The notes: generated by a model from the sequence alone, not told the origin. A DNA stretch of 60,430 nucleotides from Bartonella sp. AU18XJBT (GCF_028618595.1 NZ_JAQITE010000010.1:1-60430), one strand, 5' to 3'. Positions 1-9,556 are shown, numbered from the stretch's first letter. Translations and numbers: made by a program.

Positions 1-297
1 TAAATAATGAAGATTGCTTATTGCTTCACGCTTTTGTTTATTGCGTTCTTTAATAGGGTCACGACCTTCACGTAAAACCGAACGCCACCCAGTTGCCAAT
101 TCACGGGCTTGTTTTAAAGAGACATGTTTTAAAGCACCCAATCCCATTTCACGACGACGCCCGTGAAGGGTATACCGTAAAATCCATTGGGCACCCCCAT
201 CTTTACGCTTATGAAGTAACAAGCCAGCACCATCGTTATATTTGCCAGCCCCCAATGTTGCGACAGCCCTTGCATTAAGACGGTTCATAAGAGCCAT
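1..297 (-). CDS. Tyrosine-type phage integrase, N-terminal part (runs off left edge)
   Basis: The minus strand gives 99 codons from an ATG at 297 with no stop before the edge. The translation has the DUF4102-like N-terminal arm found in P4-type integrases: a DGAGLLL segment, a strand-rich region (WILRYTLHGRRREMGLG), then VSLKQARELA and a basic helix. In this family the arm binds DNA, and a C-terminal R-H-R-Y domain, outside the window, does site-specific recombination. An AAAGGA ribosome-binding site lies 5 bases before the ATG. The start is intact, but whether the gene is complete cannot be seen. A decayed homologous copy sits at 47368-47640. Confidence 0.85.
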   Translation of the reverse strand, partial: MALMNRLNARAVATLGAGKYNDGAGLLLHKRKDGGAQWILRYTLHGRRREMGLGALKHVSLKQARELATGWRSVLREGRDPIKERNKQKREAISNLHYL

Positions 298-931
298 TTT
301 TAGTCCTTTCTTATACAAATTTGATCCACACACTCATCCCACTTGTTATGTGCAAATGAGTGGTTTTGATTGAAGCAATATAAACTGATTTAAAATGAGA
401 CAATTTTACGAAAATCTCTTATTGAATATGCAAAAAATAAATTATAATTATAAATTAAATTCTTATGGAAATTGTTATCATAATATTTAATCTGATAATT
501 TCTTTTACGTTTTTTCATTGATAGTGTTTGTATTTTCTATTTTCTTTGTCCGTTGAAGAAATACAAGAAAGAGGCGTTAGATTATTTTTTACAGCGTTTA
601 TGTTGTAGGAGGGGCGTTATTAAGAGGAACTTTCTTTATTAAACTTTTACAATAACCCCTAAAATGATACGCTTTAATCCAATGAAGCTATTCATTTTTT
701 CCAGAAAGATATCAAGGATATTTTTTTATATTAAATCCAAAAGTGAAAAAGTATTGAGTATTTTTTATGTCCTTAACAATGGTTTTATTGAAAGTTTGGA
801 GGTATTGGATAGTTGGAAAAGCTGTCAGTACAATTCCATAGTTTAAGAAAAAAGTATGCTTATTAAAGGTTTTTCTAAGGCTGTAGATAATGATTAATAA
901 TAAAATAGTTTTTTAGAGATGGTTTGTAGAA
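298..931. other. Intergenic stretch, no supported gene
   Basis: About 630 AT-rich bases separate the integrase start from the small gene ending at 932. A 60-codon open frame at 664-846 lacks a convincing ribosome-binding site and has low-complexity composition, so I do not call it. No tRNA, att-like repeat or clear terminator was seen. The integrase promoter probably lies just to the right of 300. Confidence 0.6.
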
Positions 932-1210
932 TTAAATATTTGTTGCTCCTAGACGGATTTTAATAGGCACATTACCAGTTTGGCTCGCAACGCGTAAATG
1001 AATGCGTACAGGAGGCATAATGAGACGACGGTTGCGCATTGTTTGGCAAATGAGAAGGTTAACAAGAGATTGTGTATCTAATGCAGTTGAATTATATTTT
1101 AAACCAGTAAGTTTTGTGGCAGCATCGTGAAGAGAACGCAATGAAAGGAGGGATGATTGCTTCAATAAAATTTCTTTTTTATGGAATGAAGCAAAAGCAT
1201 TATCTGTCAT
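932..1210 (-). CDS. Small hypothetical protein downstream of the D,D-carboxypeptidase
   Basis: This is a 92-residue protein I do not recognise. Its ATG is preceded by AAGGA with 7-base spacing, and it begins 32 bases after the stop of the carboxypeptidase gene on the same strand, so co-transcription is likely. The sequence has no signal peptide or membrane segment. It is basic, with an N-terminal helix-like half (lysines, leucines, serines) and a C-terminal half rich in R, I and V (RRLIMPPVRIHLRVAS). It could be a lineage-specific gene or the remnant of a larger one next to the integrase at the left edge. Confidence rests on the ribosome-binding site and position, not on homology. Confidence 0.5.
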   Translation of the reverse strand: MTDNAFASFHKKEILLKQSSLLSLRSLHDAATKLTGLKYNSTALDTQSLVNLLICQTMRNRRLIMPPVRIHLRVASQTGNVPIKIRLGATNI

Positions 1211-1242
1211 AATACTATCCTTAACGCAGAATTCAAAAATTT

Positions 1243-2592
1243 TTAGTAGGCTACAGTATAGCAGTTAAAATTTGCTTTCTTTAATGTAGAGCAAGCATCA
1301 AATGCAGCTTTTTTTGATTGAAACCCTGTAAAGCGCGCTCGGTAATAACGCTGCCCATTTTTTTCAAACAGTTGCATGTGTGAAGTTGCCTGCTTTAAAG
1401 TAGAAAAAGCTGTATTTTTTGCTTTTAAAAGTAGAGTTTTTGCTTGTTCTTCACTAGGAAGAGAACCAATTTGGATAGCCCATCCGGCGTTTGCGGACAA
1501 AGAAGCTGTTACAATTTTATGAGTCTCAACCGGTATAGTTTTTTGAGGGTTTGGTATTGGTATAATTACCTTATTTACAGCCGTTATTGCGATATTGGAG
1601 TTTTTAGGTTGTTCTGCAAATGCTGTCAACATAGTCGAAATTTCATCATCCAAATCACTTGAATCAGCTTTAATGGTTGGTATAGGAGTATTGGCGCCTG
1701 TGGGTAAGTGATAGCGCACAGAAGCAATTAAACGTTCACCACTTTTCATTTGGCTTGCTTTGGGCAAATATTGATTCAATAAGCTAGCCATATGTTCGTC
1801 ACGTGCAGTAGATGATTTACCTCCCATAACAACAGCAACAATAGAGCGCCCCTCAAGACGCATCGAAGTTGCTAAATTCGAACCTGACATTTGTGTGTAT
1901 CCTGTTTTAATCCCATCAACACCTTTCATTATTTTAACGAGTTTATTGTGGCTGTTAATTGTATGTCCACGGAAATTAAAACTTTTTGTTTTGAACAATT
2001 TATATTGTTTTGGAAAATGTTTACGTAAAGCTAATGACAAAGTCGCTATATCTCGTGCTGTAGAATAATTGTGCACATCCGGAAGTCCTGAAGCATTTGC
2101 GAAATGTGTATGTTTCATGCCAAGTTTACGAGCTTTTACTGTCATCATTTGAGCGAATTTTTTTTCACTACCTCCAAGATATTCTGCAATGGCAGTAGCA
2201 ACATCATTTGCGGATCTTGTAATGAGTGCTTTAGCTGCTGCTTCTGCAGAAATTGTTTGTCCTGCTTTAAAACCAATTTTTGTTGGTGGACGCGTTGCTG
2301 CATAATGTGAAACAGGAATTGGTGTATTTGGTGTCACACGACGCATCTGCATAGCTTCAAAGAGTAAGTACAATGTCATCATTTTTGTTAAAGAAGCAGG
2401 ATAACGTTTCAGTGTTGCATTGGCTTGAAATAGAGTTTTTCCTGTAGTAGCATCTATAACAATAGCCGCATACTTATCAGGATAGGCTCCTTGAGGTGTG
2501 GCTGATGCCCAACAGTAAGAAAAAGCTAACATAACAAAAGAAATTGCTATTTTTTTATAGTAGCGCATAATTTTTTGATAATTAATATACAC
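1243..2592 (-). CDS. D-alanyl-D-alanine carboxypeptidase (penicillin-binding protein 5/6 type) with SPOR domain
   Basis: This 449-residue enzyme trims the terminal D-Ala from peptidoglycan stem peptides in the periplasm. The three peptidase S11 motifs are present: SLTK at residues 67-70 (nucleophile S67), S-A-N at 127-129 and K-T-G at 229-231. A hydrophobic signal segment spans about 13-31. The C-terminal part (about 372-449) is a SPOR domain, which in known proteins binds denuded glycan at the division septum. The best start is the GTG at 2592, because AGGA lies 8 bases upstream; the ATG at 2568 has no ribosome-binding site. The SPOR fusion suggests action at the septum. Confidence 0.92.
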   Translation of the reverse strand: MYINYQKIMRYYKKIAISFVMLAFSYCWASATPQGAYPDKYAAIVIDATTGKTLFQANATLKRYPASLTKMMTLYLLFEAMQMRRVTPNTPIPVSHYAATRPPTKIGFKAGQTISAEAAAKALITRSANDVATAIAEYLGGSEKKFAQMMTVKARKLGMKHTHFANASGLPDVHNYSTARDIATLSLALRKHFPKQYKLFKTKSFNFRGHTINSHNKLVKIMKGVDGIKTGYTQMSGSNLATSMRLEGRSIVAVVMGGKSSTARDEHMASLLNQYLPKASQMKSGERLIASVRYHLPTGANTPIPTIKADSSDLDDEISTMLTAFAEQPKNSNIAITAVNKVIIPIPNPQKTIPVETHKIVTASLSANAGWAIQIGSLPSEEQAKTLLLKAKNTAFSTLKQATSHMQLFEKNGQRYYRARFTGFQSKKAAFDACSTLKKANFNCYTVAY

Positions 2593-2780
2593 TTGCAGTA
2601 TCCTATTTCTCCATTTATCTTAAAAAACTTCTATAAAGCTTTCTTTTCTGAAATTTGTTGATGCAGTTTAGACGAATGGTATTACTAATTTGTTTACAGA
2701 AGTTATTTTATGAGTGAGTGATTGAAGTCTAACCATAGAGAGAAAGTTTTTTTCTTATACCAACAGGTATTGCAATAGTT

Positions 2781-3200
2781 ATGAAAGAATTTAAAATTAA
2801 TAGAAAATGTGCTGCATGGAAAACGATAATGGGACAGACCCTCATAATAAACTCTATAAATCATATTATGCATAATGAAAAGGGCAAAAATTGGGATGAA
2901 GGTAGGCATGGTGCGGTTATAATGCCTAAGGCTAGAGCAAAACTCCAAAGACCTAAATTATGTCGAGTTCTTTTACTTAATGATGATTACACACCTATGG
3001 ATTTTGTTGTTTTCGTTTTGAAGAACTTTTTTAAAAAAAATTTCGAAGAGGCAACGCGGATTATGTTAAATGTTCATCACAATGGGATAGGAGAATGTGG
3101 AACTTATACTTATGAAGTCGCTGAGATGAAAATAGTACAAGTGAGGGAATGTGCACGTCAAAATGAACATCCGTTACAATGTGTAATGGAATGGAAGTGA
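2781..3200 (+). CDS. clpS: ATP-dependent Clp protease adaptor ClpS
   Basis: ClpS carries N-end-rule substrates to ClpA for degradation by ClpP. The family core is clear from about residue 56: LCRVLLLNDDYTPMDFVV, then the FEEATRIMLNVHHNGIG helix-turn and the LQCVME ending. The 50-residue N-terminal extension is poorly supported. No strong ribosome-binding site precedes 2781 or the inner ATGs at 2829, 2868 and 2922, so the true start may be downstream. It ends 6 bases before clpA on the same strand, the usual clpSA operon order. Confidence 0.93.
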   Translation: MKEFKINRKCAAWKTIMGQTLIINSINHIMHNEKGKNWDEGRHGAVIMPKARAKLQRPKLCRVLLLNDDYTPMDFVVFVLKNFFKKNFEEATRIMLNVHHNGIGECGTYTYEVAEMKIVQVRECARQNEHPLQCVMEWK

Positions 3201-3206
3201 GGAATT

Positions 3207-5558
3207 ATGCCATCTTTTACACCTAGTCTTGAAGAGGTTTTGCATCGTGCATTAACAATTGCTACTCAAGCACGGCATGAATATGCAACATTAGAGCATC
3301 TTCTACTTGCGCTGTTAGATGATGCCGATGCAAATTCCGTTATTCAGGCTTGCCAGGTAGATGTGGAGGAATTGCGAGAGCGCTTAACCAATTATCTTCG
3401 CTCAGAGTTAGATGAACAGATTAGAGCTGATGAGGATACAAAGCCTACAGCGTTTTTTCAGCGTGTTATCCAACGTGCGGTGATTCATGCACAATCAGCT
3501 GGAAAAGATGAAGTATCTGGGGCAAATGTTCTTGTTGCAATTTTTTCTGAACATGAAAGCCATGCAGCATATTTTCTTCAAGAGATGGGAATGACACGCT
3601 ACGATGCTGTACGTTTTATTTCACATGGTATCACGCGTGATGATGGGTTATCCATGTTACTTGAAGGACTTGAAGAGCAATTAGATCAGCAGATTTCGGA
3701 TAATGGTGAAAGAGGAACAAGTGCTTTAACGAATTATTGTGTTGATCTCAATTGTAAAGCACGTAATGGAAAAATTGATTTATTAATTGGCCGTGAAATA
3801 GAAATTTCACGCATGATTCAGATTTTATGTCGAAGGTCAAAAAATAATCCGCTTTTGGTTGGTGATCCTGGAGTGGGGAAAACCGCTATAATTGAGGGAT
3901 TGGCAAAGCGCATTGTTGATGGGCAAGTGCCTGAAGTTTTATCAAATGCAACAATACTTTCTCTTGATATGGGGGGACTTGTTGCTGGTACACGTTATCG
4001 CGGTGATTTTGAAGAACGCTTAAAGCAAGTTATTAAAGAGTTTGAGTTGTATCCAGATGCTATTTTATTTATTGATGAAATTCATACCTTAATTGGAGCA
4101 GGAGCGACATTAGGGGGAAATATGGATGCGGCAAATCTTTTAAAACCTGTATTATCTTCTGGGACTATGCGATGTATTGGTTCGACAACTTACAGAGAAT
4201 ATCGCAAATTCTTTGAACAAGATCGTGCTTTAGAGCGTCGTTTTCAGAAGATTGATATTAATGAACCTTCTGTGACAGATGCGATTAAGATTTTGCAGGG
4301 GATGAAGCCTTACTTTGAAGATTTTCATCAGATTAAATATACAGATCAGGCGATGAAGGCATCCGTAGAATTATCTTCACGTTATATAATTGACCGTAGG
4401 TTACCTGACAAAGCAATTGATATTATTGATGAAAGTGGTGCAGCGCAAAAGCTTTTGCCACAAAAACAACGCAAGAAGAGTATAGGTGTTAAAGAAATTG
4501 AGGCGACTGTTGCTACAATTGCAAGAATTCCACCAAAAACAGTTTCTCGGAATGATCAGAAGATACTGAGTAAGCTTGAAAGAGAACTCAAACATGTTGT
4601 TTATGGTCAAGATCAGGCAATTTCCGTCTTAGTTTCATCCATAAAATTGGCGCGAGCAGGTTTACGCGAACCGGATAAACCAATAGGAAGTTATTTATTT
4701 TCAGGACCAACAGGTGTAGGAAAAACTGAAGTTGCAAAACAGCTTGCATCATCTTTAGGCATTGAATTATTGCGTTTTGATATGTCAGAATATATGGAAC
4801 GGCATACGGTAGCACGTTTAATAGGAGCTCCTCCAGGTTATATAGGGTTTGATCAAGGAGGTCTCCTTACAGATGCAGTTGATCAGAAACCTCACGCAGT
4901 CCTCTTGCTAGATGAGATTGAGAAAGCGCATCCAGAGTTATTTAATATTTTGTTGCAGGTAATGGATTATGGTAGATTAACAGACCATAATGGTAAGAAA
5001 ATTGATTTCCGCAATGTTATTTTGATTATGACAACCAATGCTGGTGCTTCAGATATGGCAAAATCAGCTATTGGATTTGGGAAAGTACATCGTGATGGTG
5101 AGGATATAGAGGCAATCAATCGATTATTTACACCAGAATTTCGTAATCGGTTAGATGCAATTATTCCGTTTGCACCTTTATCTCATTTAATCATCAATCA
5201 GATAGTGCAAAAATTTATTTTTCAGCTTGAAGCACAATTAGCTGATCGGGGGATTTGTTTTGAATTAAGCCCTTCTGCAACTTTATGGCTTTCCAATAAA
5301 GGATATGATTCTCAGATGGGAGCACGCCCATTAGGGCGTGTTATACAAGAATATATTAAAAAGCCATTAGCTGATGAAATTTTATTTGGAAAATTACGTA
5401 ACGGGGGCATCGTTCGCGTATTAACACAAAAATCAAATGGCAAAAAAGAAAGCTTACAGTTAGAAATTTCATCTTCCGATATATCTGTAGGCTCAAAGAA
5501 AAGTAAAATAGAAAATTTTACAAAAAAACGTTTAGGAAAAAAAAGCACAACAACCTAA
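3207..5558 (+). CDS. clpA: ATP-dependent Clp protease ATP-binding subunit ClpA
   Basis: ClpA is the hexameric unfoldase that feeds ClpS-delivered and other substrates into ClpP in the cytoplasm. The 783-residue protein has the double Clp N domain (about 1-145), a first AAA+ module with Walker A GDPGVGKT near residue 219 and Walker B LFIDEIH, and a second module with GPTGVGKT near residue 500 and LLLDEIEKAHPE. An IGFG loop near residue 622 is the ClpP-docking motif, and a C-terminal D2-small domain follows. The ATG is preceded by GTGAGGAA. The lysine-rich C-terminal tail is longer than usual. It converges on the HIT gene with a 7-base gap. Confidence 0.97.
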   Translation: MPSFTPSLEEVLHRALTIATQARHEYATLEHLLLALLDDADANSVIQACQVDVEELRERLTNYLRSELDEQIRADEDTKPTAFFQRVIQRAVIHAQSAGKDEVSGANVLVAIFSEHESHAAYFLQEMGMTRYDAVRFISHGITRDDGLSMLLEGLEEQLDQQISDNGERGTSALTNYCVDLNCKARNGKIDLLIGREIEISRMIQILCRRSKNNPLLVGDPGVGKTAIIEGLAKRIVDGQVPEVLSNATILSLDMGGLVAGTRYRGDFEERLKQVIKEFELYPDAILFIDEIHTLIGAGATLGGNMDAANLLKPVLSSGTMRCIGSTTYREYRKFFEQDRALERRFQKIDINEPSVTDAIKILQGMKPYFEDFHQIKYTDQAMKASVELSSRYIIDRRLPDKAIDIIDESGAAQKLLPQKQRKKSIGVKEIEATVATIARIPPKTVSRNDQKILSKLERELKHVVYGQDQAISVLVSSIKLARAGLREPDKPIGSYLFSGPTGVGKTEVAKQLASSLGIELLRFDMSEYMERHTVARLIGAPPGYIGFDQGGLLTDAVDQKPHAVLLLDEIEKAHPELFNILLQVMDYGRLTDHNGKKIDFRNVILIMTTNAGASDMAKSAIGFGKVHRDGEDIEAINRLFTPEFRNRLDAIIPFAPLSHLIINQIVQKFIFQLEAQLADRGICFELSPSATLWLSNKGYDSQMGARPLGRVIQEYIKKPLADEILFGKLRNGGIVRVLTQKSNGKKESLQLEISSSDISVGSKKSKIENFTKKRLGKKSTTT

Positions 5559-5565
5559 GAGTGTG

Positions 5566-5988
5566 CTATAGGGCTGCTCGGATTTTTTTTGCATTCTCTT
5601 CAAGTATTTCTGTAGGTGTTATCATATCATTATGAGGGGTAAGTTCTATTCCCTCCATACGTGGTATAATATGGAAATGGAGGTGATAAACGGTTTGTTG
5701 ACTAGCTGCTTCATTAAATTGCATGACAGTTATGCCATCTGCTTGAAAGGCTTTTTTGACGGCATTTGCAATTTTTTGAACAGCTTTAATAACAGGAAAT
5801 AATGTTTCAGTATCTGCATCAAGTAAGTTTCTAAAGCCTTTTTTAGGAATAACCAGCGTATGACCTGGTGCCTGTGGCATGATATCCATAAATCCAATAA
5901 CATCATCATCTTCGTAGACACGAACAGAAGGGATTTCATTGCGAATCAGTTTAGCAAAAATATTATTATTGTCATAAGCTTGTTTCAT
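5566..5988 (-). CDS. HIT-family nucleotide-binding protein (Hint-like)
   Basis: This 140-residue protein is a histidine-triad hydrolase or transferase. The signature HLHFHIIP places H102, H104 and H106 in the active site that cleaves nucleoside phosphoramidates or similar AMP-linked substrates. The N-terminal IFAKLIRNEIPS and the central PGHTLVIPKK are typical of the Hint branch. The physiological substrate cannot be told from the sequence. The gene is monocistronic in appearance and convergent with clpA. Confidence 0.92.
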   Translation of the reverse strand: MKQAYDNNNIFAKLIRNEIPSVRVYEDDDVIGFMDIMPQAPGHTLVIPKKGFRNLLDADTETLFPVIKAVQKIANAVKKAFQADGITVMQFNEAASQQTVYHLHFHIIPRMEGIELTPHNDMITPTEILEENAKKIRAAL

Positions 5989-6123
5989 ACAAATATTTCC
6001 TTTTATTGCAAGTTTAAAATTTTAATTTAAAAACAAAAAAATGCAAGGTTTATCAGAGTGTAAGACAAAGAAGTATTTTGACTTCGGTTATATTTAGGAT
6101 GGTGCACTGTCTTAAATGAAGGC

Positions 6124-6585
6124 TTAGATTTCTATGATGGCTTCAACTTCTACAGGAACATCCATAGGAAGAGAGGCAACACCAATAGCAGAACGGGCGT
6201 GTTTTCCAATTTCGCCAAGGATATTGACGAATAAATTAGAAGCTCCATTGGCAACAAAAGGAATATCGGTAAAATGAGAATCTACAGCCACAAAAACAGT
6301 AATTTTTACCACACGTTTTATTTTATTTAAGTCACCCAGAGTTGCTTTGAGTTGAGCGAGAATATTGAGAGCACAAGCTTCAGATGCTTTTTGGGCTTGT
6401 TTGGTATTCACAGTTGCACCAACTTTACCGATGGCTATTGGTTTTCCATTAATAAGAGGGAGTTGTCCAGAAATAAAGAGTTGATTACCACTTTGTGAAG
6501 TGGTGATGTAATTGGCAAGGGGGGAGATTACTTCAGGAAGAGTGATTCCGAACTTCTCTAAGTTTTTTTCAATCATATTGGTCAT
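6124..6585 (-). CDS. RidA/YjgF-family protein (enamine/imine deaminase-like)
   Basis: The 153-residue protein belongs to the RidA superfamily, whose best-known members hydrolyse reactive 2-aminoacrylate formed by PLP enzymes. The conserved FISGQLPL strand, the N-I-L-A-Q-L-K helix and the arginine in the HARSAIGVASLP motif that binds the substrate carboxylate are visible. Its longer, alphaproteobacterial-type N-terminus (EKNLEKFGITLPE) resembles the YjgH/TdcF-like branch, so the exact reaction is uncertain. Two ATGs nine bases apart (6585, 6576) are possible starts. Confidence 0.88.
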   Translation of the reverse strand: MTNMIEKNLEKFGITLPEVISPLANYITTSQSGNQLFISGQLPLINGKPIAIGKVGATVNTKQAQKASEACALNILAQLKATLGDLNKIKRVVKITVFVAVDSHFTDIPFVANGASNLFVNILGEIGKHARSAIGVASLPMDVPVEVEAIIEI

Positions 6586-6730
6586 AATTTAAACTCCATA
6601 GCTGCTTTATAATATATTCATTGCATAATCTATTTTTTGATTTAAGGAAATGTGTGGTTAATTGAGAAATTAGCCTTTTTTGCCTTATTGTATGATGTTA
6701 TGCAACGGGGATAAAGTTCGGAAGTTGGGA

Positions 6731-7567
6731 ATGATTAGATCGTTATTTATAATAATTTTATATATTGTTTTTTTATGTACAGCGAGAGCTGAAGAGCCTG
6801 TTTTTATTGTGCCTCATCGAGCAATTTATGATTTTCATCTCGATAGCGTTTCTCATGAAATGACAATTTCTGCGATGTCAGGGCGAATGGTTTACGAGCT
6901 TACTGGTTCGGCATGCCAAGGCTATAGCACACGTTTTCGCTTTATTAGCCGTGTTCACATTGAGGATATGCCGGTACGTTTGACGGATCAACAGACGACG
7001 AGTTATGAAACAGGAGACAGCCGTACATTTCGTTTTAATATTACAGATCAAGAGGGAGAAGAGGTTGCGCATCGTGCCGAGGGGGTCGCGGAGCGTACTC
7101 AAGATGGTATTACAGTTACCTTAAAAAAGCCAAAGGAAAAAGAGTATAAGCTTGCAATGGCTGAATTTCCAATGATGCAACTAAAAAATATTATCCGCCA
7201 TGCAAAAGCAGGAGATCATTTTTACAATGCTACTGTGTTTGATGGGACAAGTAAAGCAGATAAAGTTATAAAAGAAAGTATCGTCATAGGGAAAAAGAAG
7301 ATGCTTTTATCTGATAGCGAAACGGAAAAAGTTAGAAAATTGGATGAAGAAGAATATTGGCCTGTTACAATTTCTTATTTTGATGATGGAGAAAATAAAG
7401 ATGGTTTGCCGGTTTATCGTAGCAGTTTTCTCTTACATGAGAATGGTGTCATGCGTGATCTTCATATAGATTATGGAACTTTTTCAGTGCGTGCAAAATT
7501 GAATAGTCTCGAATTCTTGGAACTTGGAAAAGATCTTAATGAATGTAAAAATGCAAATATTAAATGA
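6731..7567 (+). CDS. EipB-family (DUF1849) periplasmic cell-envelope integrity protein
   Basis: From the ATG at 6731 the protein has 278 residues, with a signal peptide of about 20 residues ending near ARAEE. The mature part is a single DUF1849 domain, the family of Brucella EipB, a spiral-shaped periplasmic beta protein needed for envelope integrity. One cysteine near the front (GSACQGY) and one near the end (LNECKN) match the disulfide pair described for EipB. The start at 6731 is preferred over the in-frame ATG at 6680 because GGAAG lies upstream and the signal peptide then starts cleanly. The placement just ahead of rpsB is probably not functional coupling. Confidence 0.85.
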   Translation: MIRSLFIIILYIVFLCTARAEEPVFIVPHRAIYDFHLDSVSHEMTISAMSGRMVYELTGSACQGYSTRFRFISRVHIEDMPVRLTDQQTTSYETGDSRTFRFNITDQEGEEVAHRAEGVAERTQDGITVTLKKPKEKEYKLAMAEFPMMQLKNIIRHAKAGDHFYNATVFDGTSKADKVIKESIVIGKKKMLLSDSETEKVRKLDEEEYWPVTISYFDDGENKDGLPVYRSSFLLHENGVMRDLHIDYGTFSVRAKLNSLEFLELGKDLNECKNANIK

Positions 7568-7581
7568 TTAAAGAAAATGAC

Positions 7582-7609
7582 TTGAAAAAGAATCAAATAT
7601 TAGTATGTT
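7582..7609 (+). promoter_or_regulatory. Probable promoter of rpsB
   Basis: TTGAAA at 7582-7587 and TATGTT at 7604-7609 are separated by 16 bases. This would start transcription near 7616 and give a leader of about 120 bases before rpsB. The call is by pattern only. Confidence 0.45.
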
Positions 7610-7734
7610 TGCGCTATTCCACACGCGGAGTCTGGGTGTTTGCAAATGATCTGTGAGAAAATTCTAGCAAGCATCCGCCGGTAGTAGGTGTTCCTGCTTT
7701 TTCCGCGGAGGTTGAACCGGAAAGGATAAGATTT
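7610..7734 (+). promoter_or_regulatory. Structured 5' leader of rpsB
   Basis: The unusually GC-rich 125-base leader contains a stem-loop just ahead of the ribosome-binding site. TCCGC at 7674-7678 pairs with GCGGA at 7705-7709, and inside it AGTAGG at 7683-7688 pairs with CCTGCT at 7693-7698 around a TGTT loop (one G-U pair). The motif CGCGGAG occurs twice, near 7624 and near 7704. AAAGGA is 8 bases from the ATG. In other bacteria S2 autoregulates rpsB-tsf through its leader; that role here is an inference. Confidence 0.4.
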
Positions 7735-8514
7735 ATGGCACTACCCGATTTTACTATGCACCAGCTTTTAGAAGCAGGTGTGCATTTTGGTCACCAGACT
7801 CATCGTTGGAATCCCAAAATGACACCCTATATTTATGGTCAGCGTAATAATATCCACATTATTGACCTTGCGCAGACTGTTCCGCTTTTACACCAAGCAC
7901 TTAAACTTGTTTCAGATACTGTTGCGCGTGGTGGTCGTATTCTCTTTGTTGGTACGAAACGGCAAGCATCTGACATTATCGCTGATGCGGCGAATCGTTC
8001 TGCTCAGTATTACGTTAATGCGCGTTGGCTTGGCGGCATGCTCACAAACTGGAAAACGATTTCCAATTCGATACATCGTTTGCGAAAGCTTGACAAAATT
8101 CTTGCTGCTGAGGCGCAAGGTTTTACCAAAAAAGAACGTTTAAATCTTGAACGTGATCGTGAAAAGCTTAATCGTGCGCTTGGTGGTATTAAGGATATGG
8201 GATCTGTTCCAGATCTTATATTTGTCATCGATACGAATAAAGAAAATATTGCCCTCCAAGAAGCAAAACGTTTAGGCATTCCAGTGATTGCTATTATTGA
8301 TACCAATTGCGATCCTGATGACGTAACGCATCCGATACCAGGTAATGATGATGCTTCACGTGCAATTTCTCTTTATTGCGATCTTTTTGCTCGTGCCGCT
8401 CTTGATGGTATTGCACGCCAGCAAGGAGCAATGGGTATCGATTTAGGGGCTCAAGTTGATGCGCCTGTGGAGCCTGTTTTGGAAGAAAATGCGGTTTCAG
8501 AAGTTTCTGAATAA
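7735..8514 (+). CDS. rpsB: 30S ribosomal protein S2
   Basis: RpsB (259 residues) is a late-assembling protein of the small subunit. Family landmarks are plain: [19 protein letters not shown] at the N-terminus, [26 protein letters not shown], and the [13 protein letters not shown] motif followed by [10 protein letters not shown]. The C-terminal extension is short and acidic. It is followed by tsf after about 100 bases, the conserved order in most bacteria. Confidence 0.98.
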   Translation: MALPDFTMHQLLEAGVHFGHQTHRWNPKMTPYIYGQRNNIHIIDLAQTVPLLHQALKLVSDTVARGGRILFVGTKRQASDIIADAANRSAQYYVNARWLGGMLTNWKTISNSIHRLRKLDKILAAEAQGFTKKERLNLERDREKLNRALGGIKDMGSVPDLIFVIDTNKENIALQEAKRLGIPVIAIIDTNCDPDDVTHPIPGNDDASRAISLYCDLFARAALDGIARQQGAMGIDLGAQVDAPVEPVLEENAVSEVSE

Positions 8515-8520
8515 TATAAA

Positions 8521-8587
8521 ACGCCTAATTAAGGTACTTTTATTGTCTAAAGAAGAAGTTATAGGCGTGCAGAAGAACTTTGCACGC
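8521..8587 (+). promoter_or_regulatory. Two mutually exclusive hairpins between rpsB and tsf
   Basis: ACGCCTA at 8521-8527 can pair with TAGGCGT at 8562-8568. GCGTGCA at 8565-8571 can pair with TGCACGC at 8581-8587, followed by TTT. The two stems share 8565-8568, so only one can form at a time. The second looks like a weak terminator or attenuator that would adjust tsf relative to rpsB. This is inferred from base pairing alone. Confidence 0.4.
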
Positions 8588-8616
8588 TTTCGCTGTTACA
8601 AAATAAAGAGGCAAAT

Positions 8617-9540
8617 ATGAGCATTACTGCTGCACAAGTAAAAGAACTTCGAGAACTATCTGGCGCTGGTATGATGGACTGTAAAGCCGCTCTAGCTGAA
8701 ACGAGTGGTGATATGGAAGCTGCTGTTGATTGGCTTCGTAAAAAAGGAATAGCTAAAGCAGATAAAAAGGCTGGTCGTACAGCGGCTGAAGGATTAATCG
8801 GAGTCGTATCAAAAGATTTAAATGCGGTTTTGGTTGAGATTAATTCTGAAACAGATTTTGTTGCACGCAATGCCGGATTCCAAGACATTGTGCGCAATGT
8901 AGCAACTGCTGCTTTAGATACGCCAGGTGATGTTGAATCTGTTTCTGTTTCTCTTTATCCCGGTTCTGAGAAGACTGTAGAGCTTACAATTAAAGATGCA
9001 ATTGGTACAATTGGTGAAAATATGACATTTCGTCGTTCCGCTAAATTGTCTGTTGAGAGTGGTGTTGTTGCGACTTATATACACAATAGTGTAGCTGATG
9101 GTCTTGGTAAGCTTGGTGTTTTGGTTGCGATTGAAACAACAGGAAATAAAGAGGCTGCTCTTGCTTTTGGTCGACAGGTTGCGATGCATATTGCGGCAAC
9201 CAATCCGTTAGCGCTTACAGCGCAAGATGTTGATGCTGCTGCTGTTGAACGTGAAAAGGCGATTTTTTCAGATCAAGCACGTCAGTCTGGAAAGCCTGAA
9301 AATATCATTGAAAAAATGGTAGAAGGACGTATGCGTAAGTTTTTTGAAGAGGTTGTTTTGCTTTCTCAAGCTTTCGTTATGAATCCTGATGTGACTGTTG
9401 AGGCAGCTTTAAAGGATGCTGAAAAATCAATTGGTGCACCAGCAAAAATTACAGGCTTTATTCGTTTTGCATTAGGTGAAGGTGTGGAAAAAGAGGAGTC
9501 TGATTTTGCTGCAGAGGTTGCTGCTGCTGTAAAAGGCTAG
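8617..9540 (+). CDS. tsf: Elongation factor Ts
   Basis: EF-Ts (307 residues) is the guanine-nucleotide exchange factor for EF-Tu. The N-terminal UBA-like domain ([19 protein letters not shown]) is followed by the exchange-core motif SETDFVARN near residue 80, two core subdomains and the conserved C-terminal helix [13 protein letters not shown]. The ATG has a good AAAGAGG site. It lies between rpsB and pyrH on the same strand. Confidence 0.98.
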   Translation: MSITAAQVKELRELSGAGMMDCKAALAETSGDMEAAVDWLRKKGIAKADKKAGRTAAEGLIGVVSKDLNAVLVEINSETDFVARNAGFQDIVRNVATAALDTPGDVESVSVSLYPGSEKTVELTIKDAIGTIGENMTFRRSAKLSVESGVVATYIHNSVADGLGKLGVLVAIETTGNKEAALAFGRQVAMHIAATNPLALTAQDVDAAAVEREKAIFSDQARQSGKPENIIEKMVEGRMRKFFEEVVLLSQAFVMNPDVTVEAALKDAEKSIGAPAKITGFIRFALGEGVEKEESDFAAEVAAAVKG

Positions 9541-9556
9541 TTATTGCAAACTCTTT

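Noticed and set aside
664..846. 60-codon plus-strand open frame near the left edge
   Set aside because: No ribosome-binding site, no motif, and composition typical of AT-rich spacer.
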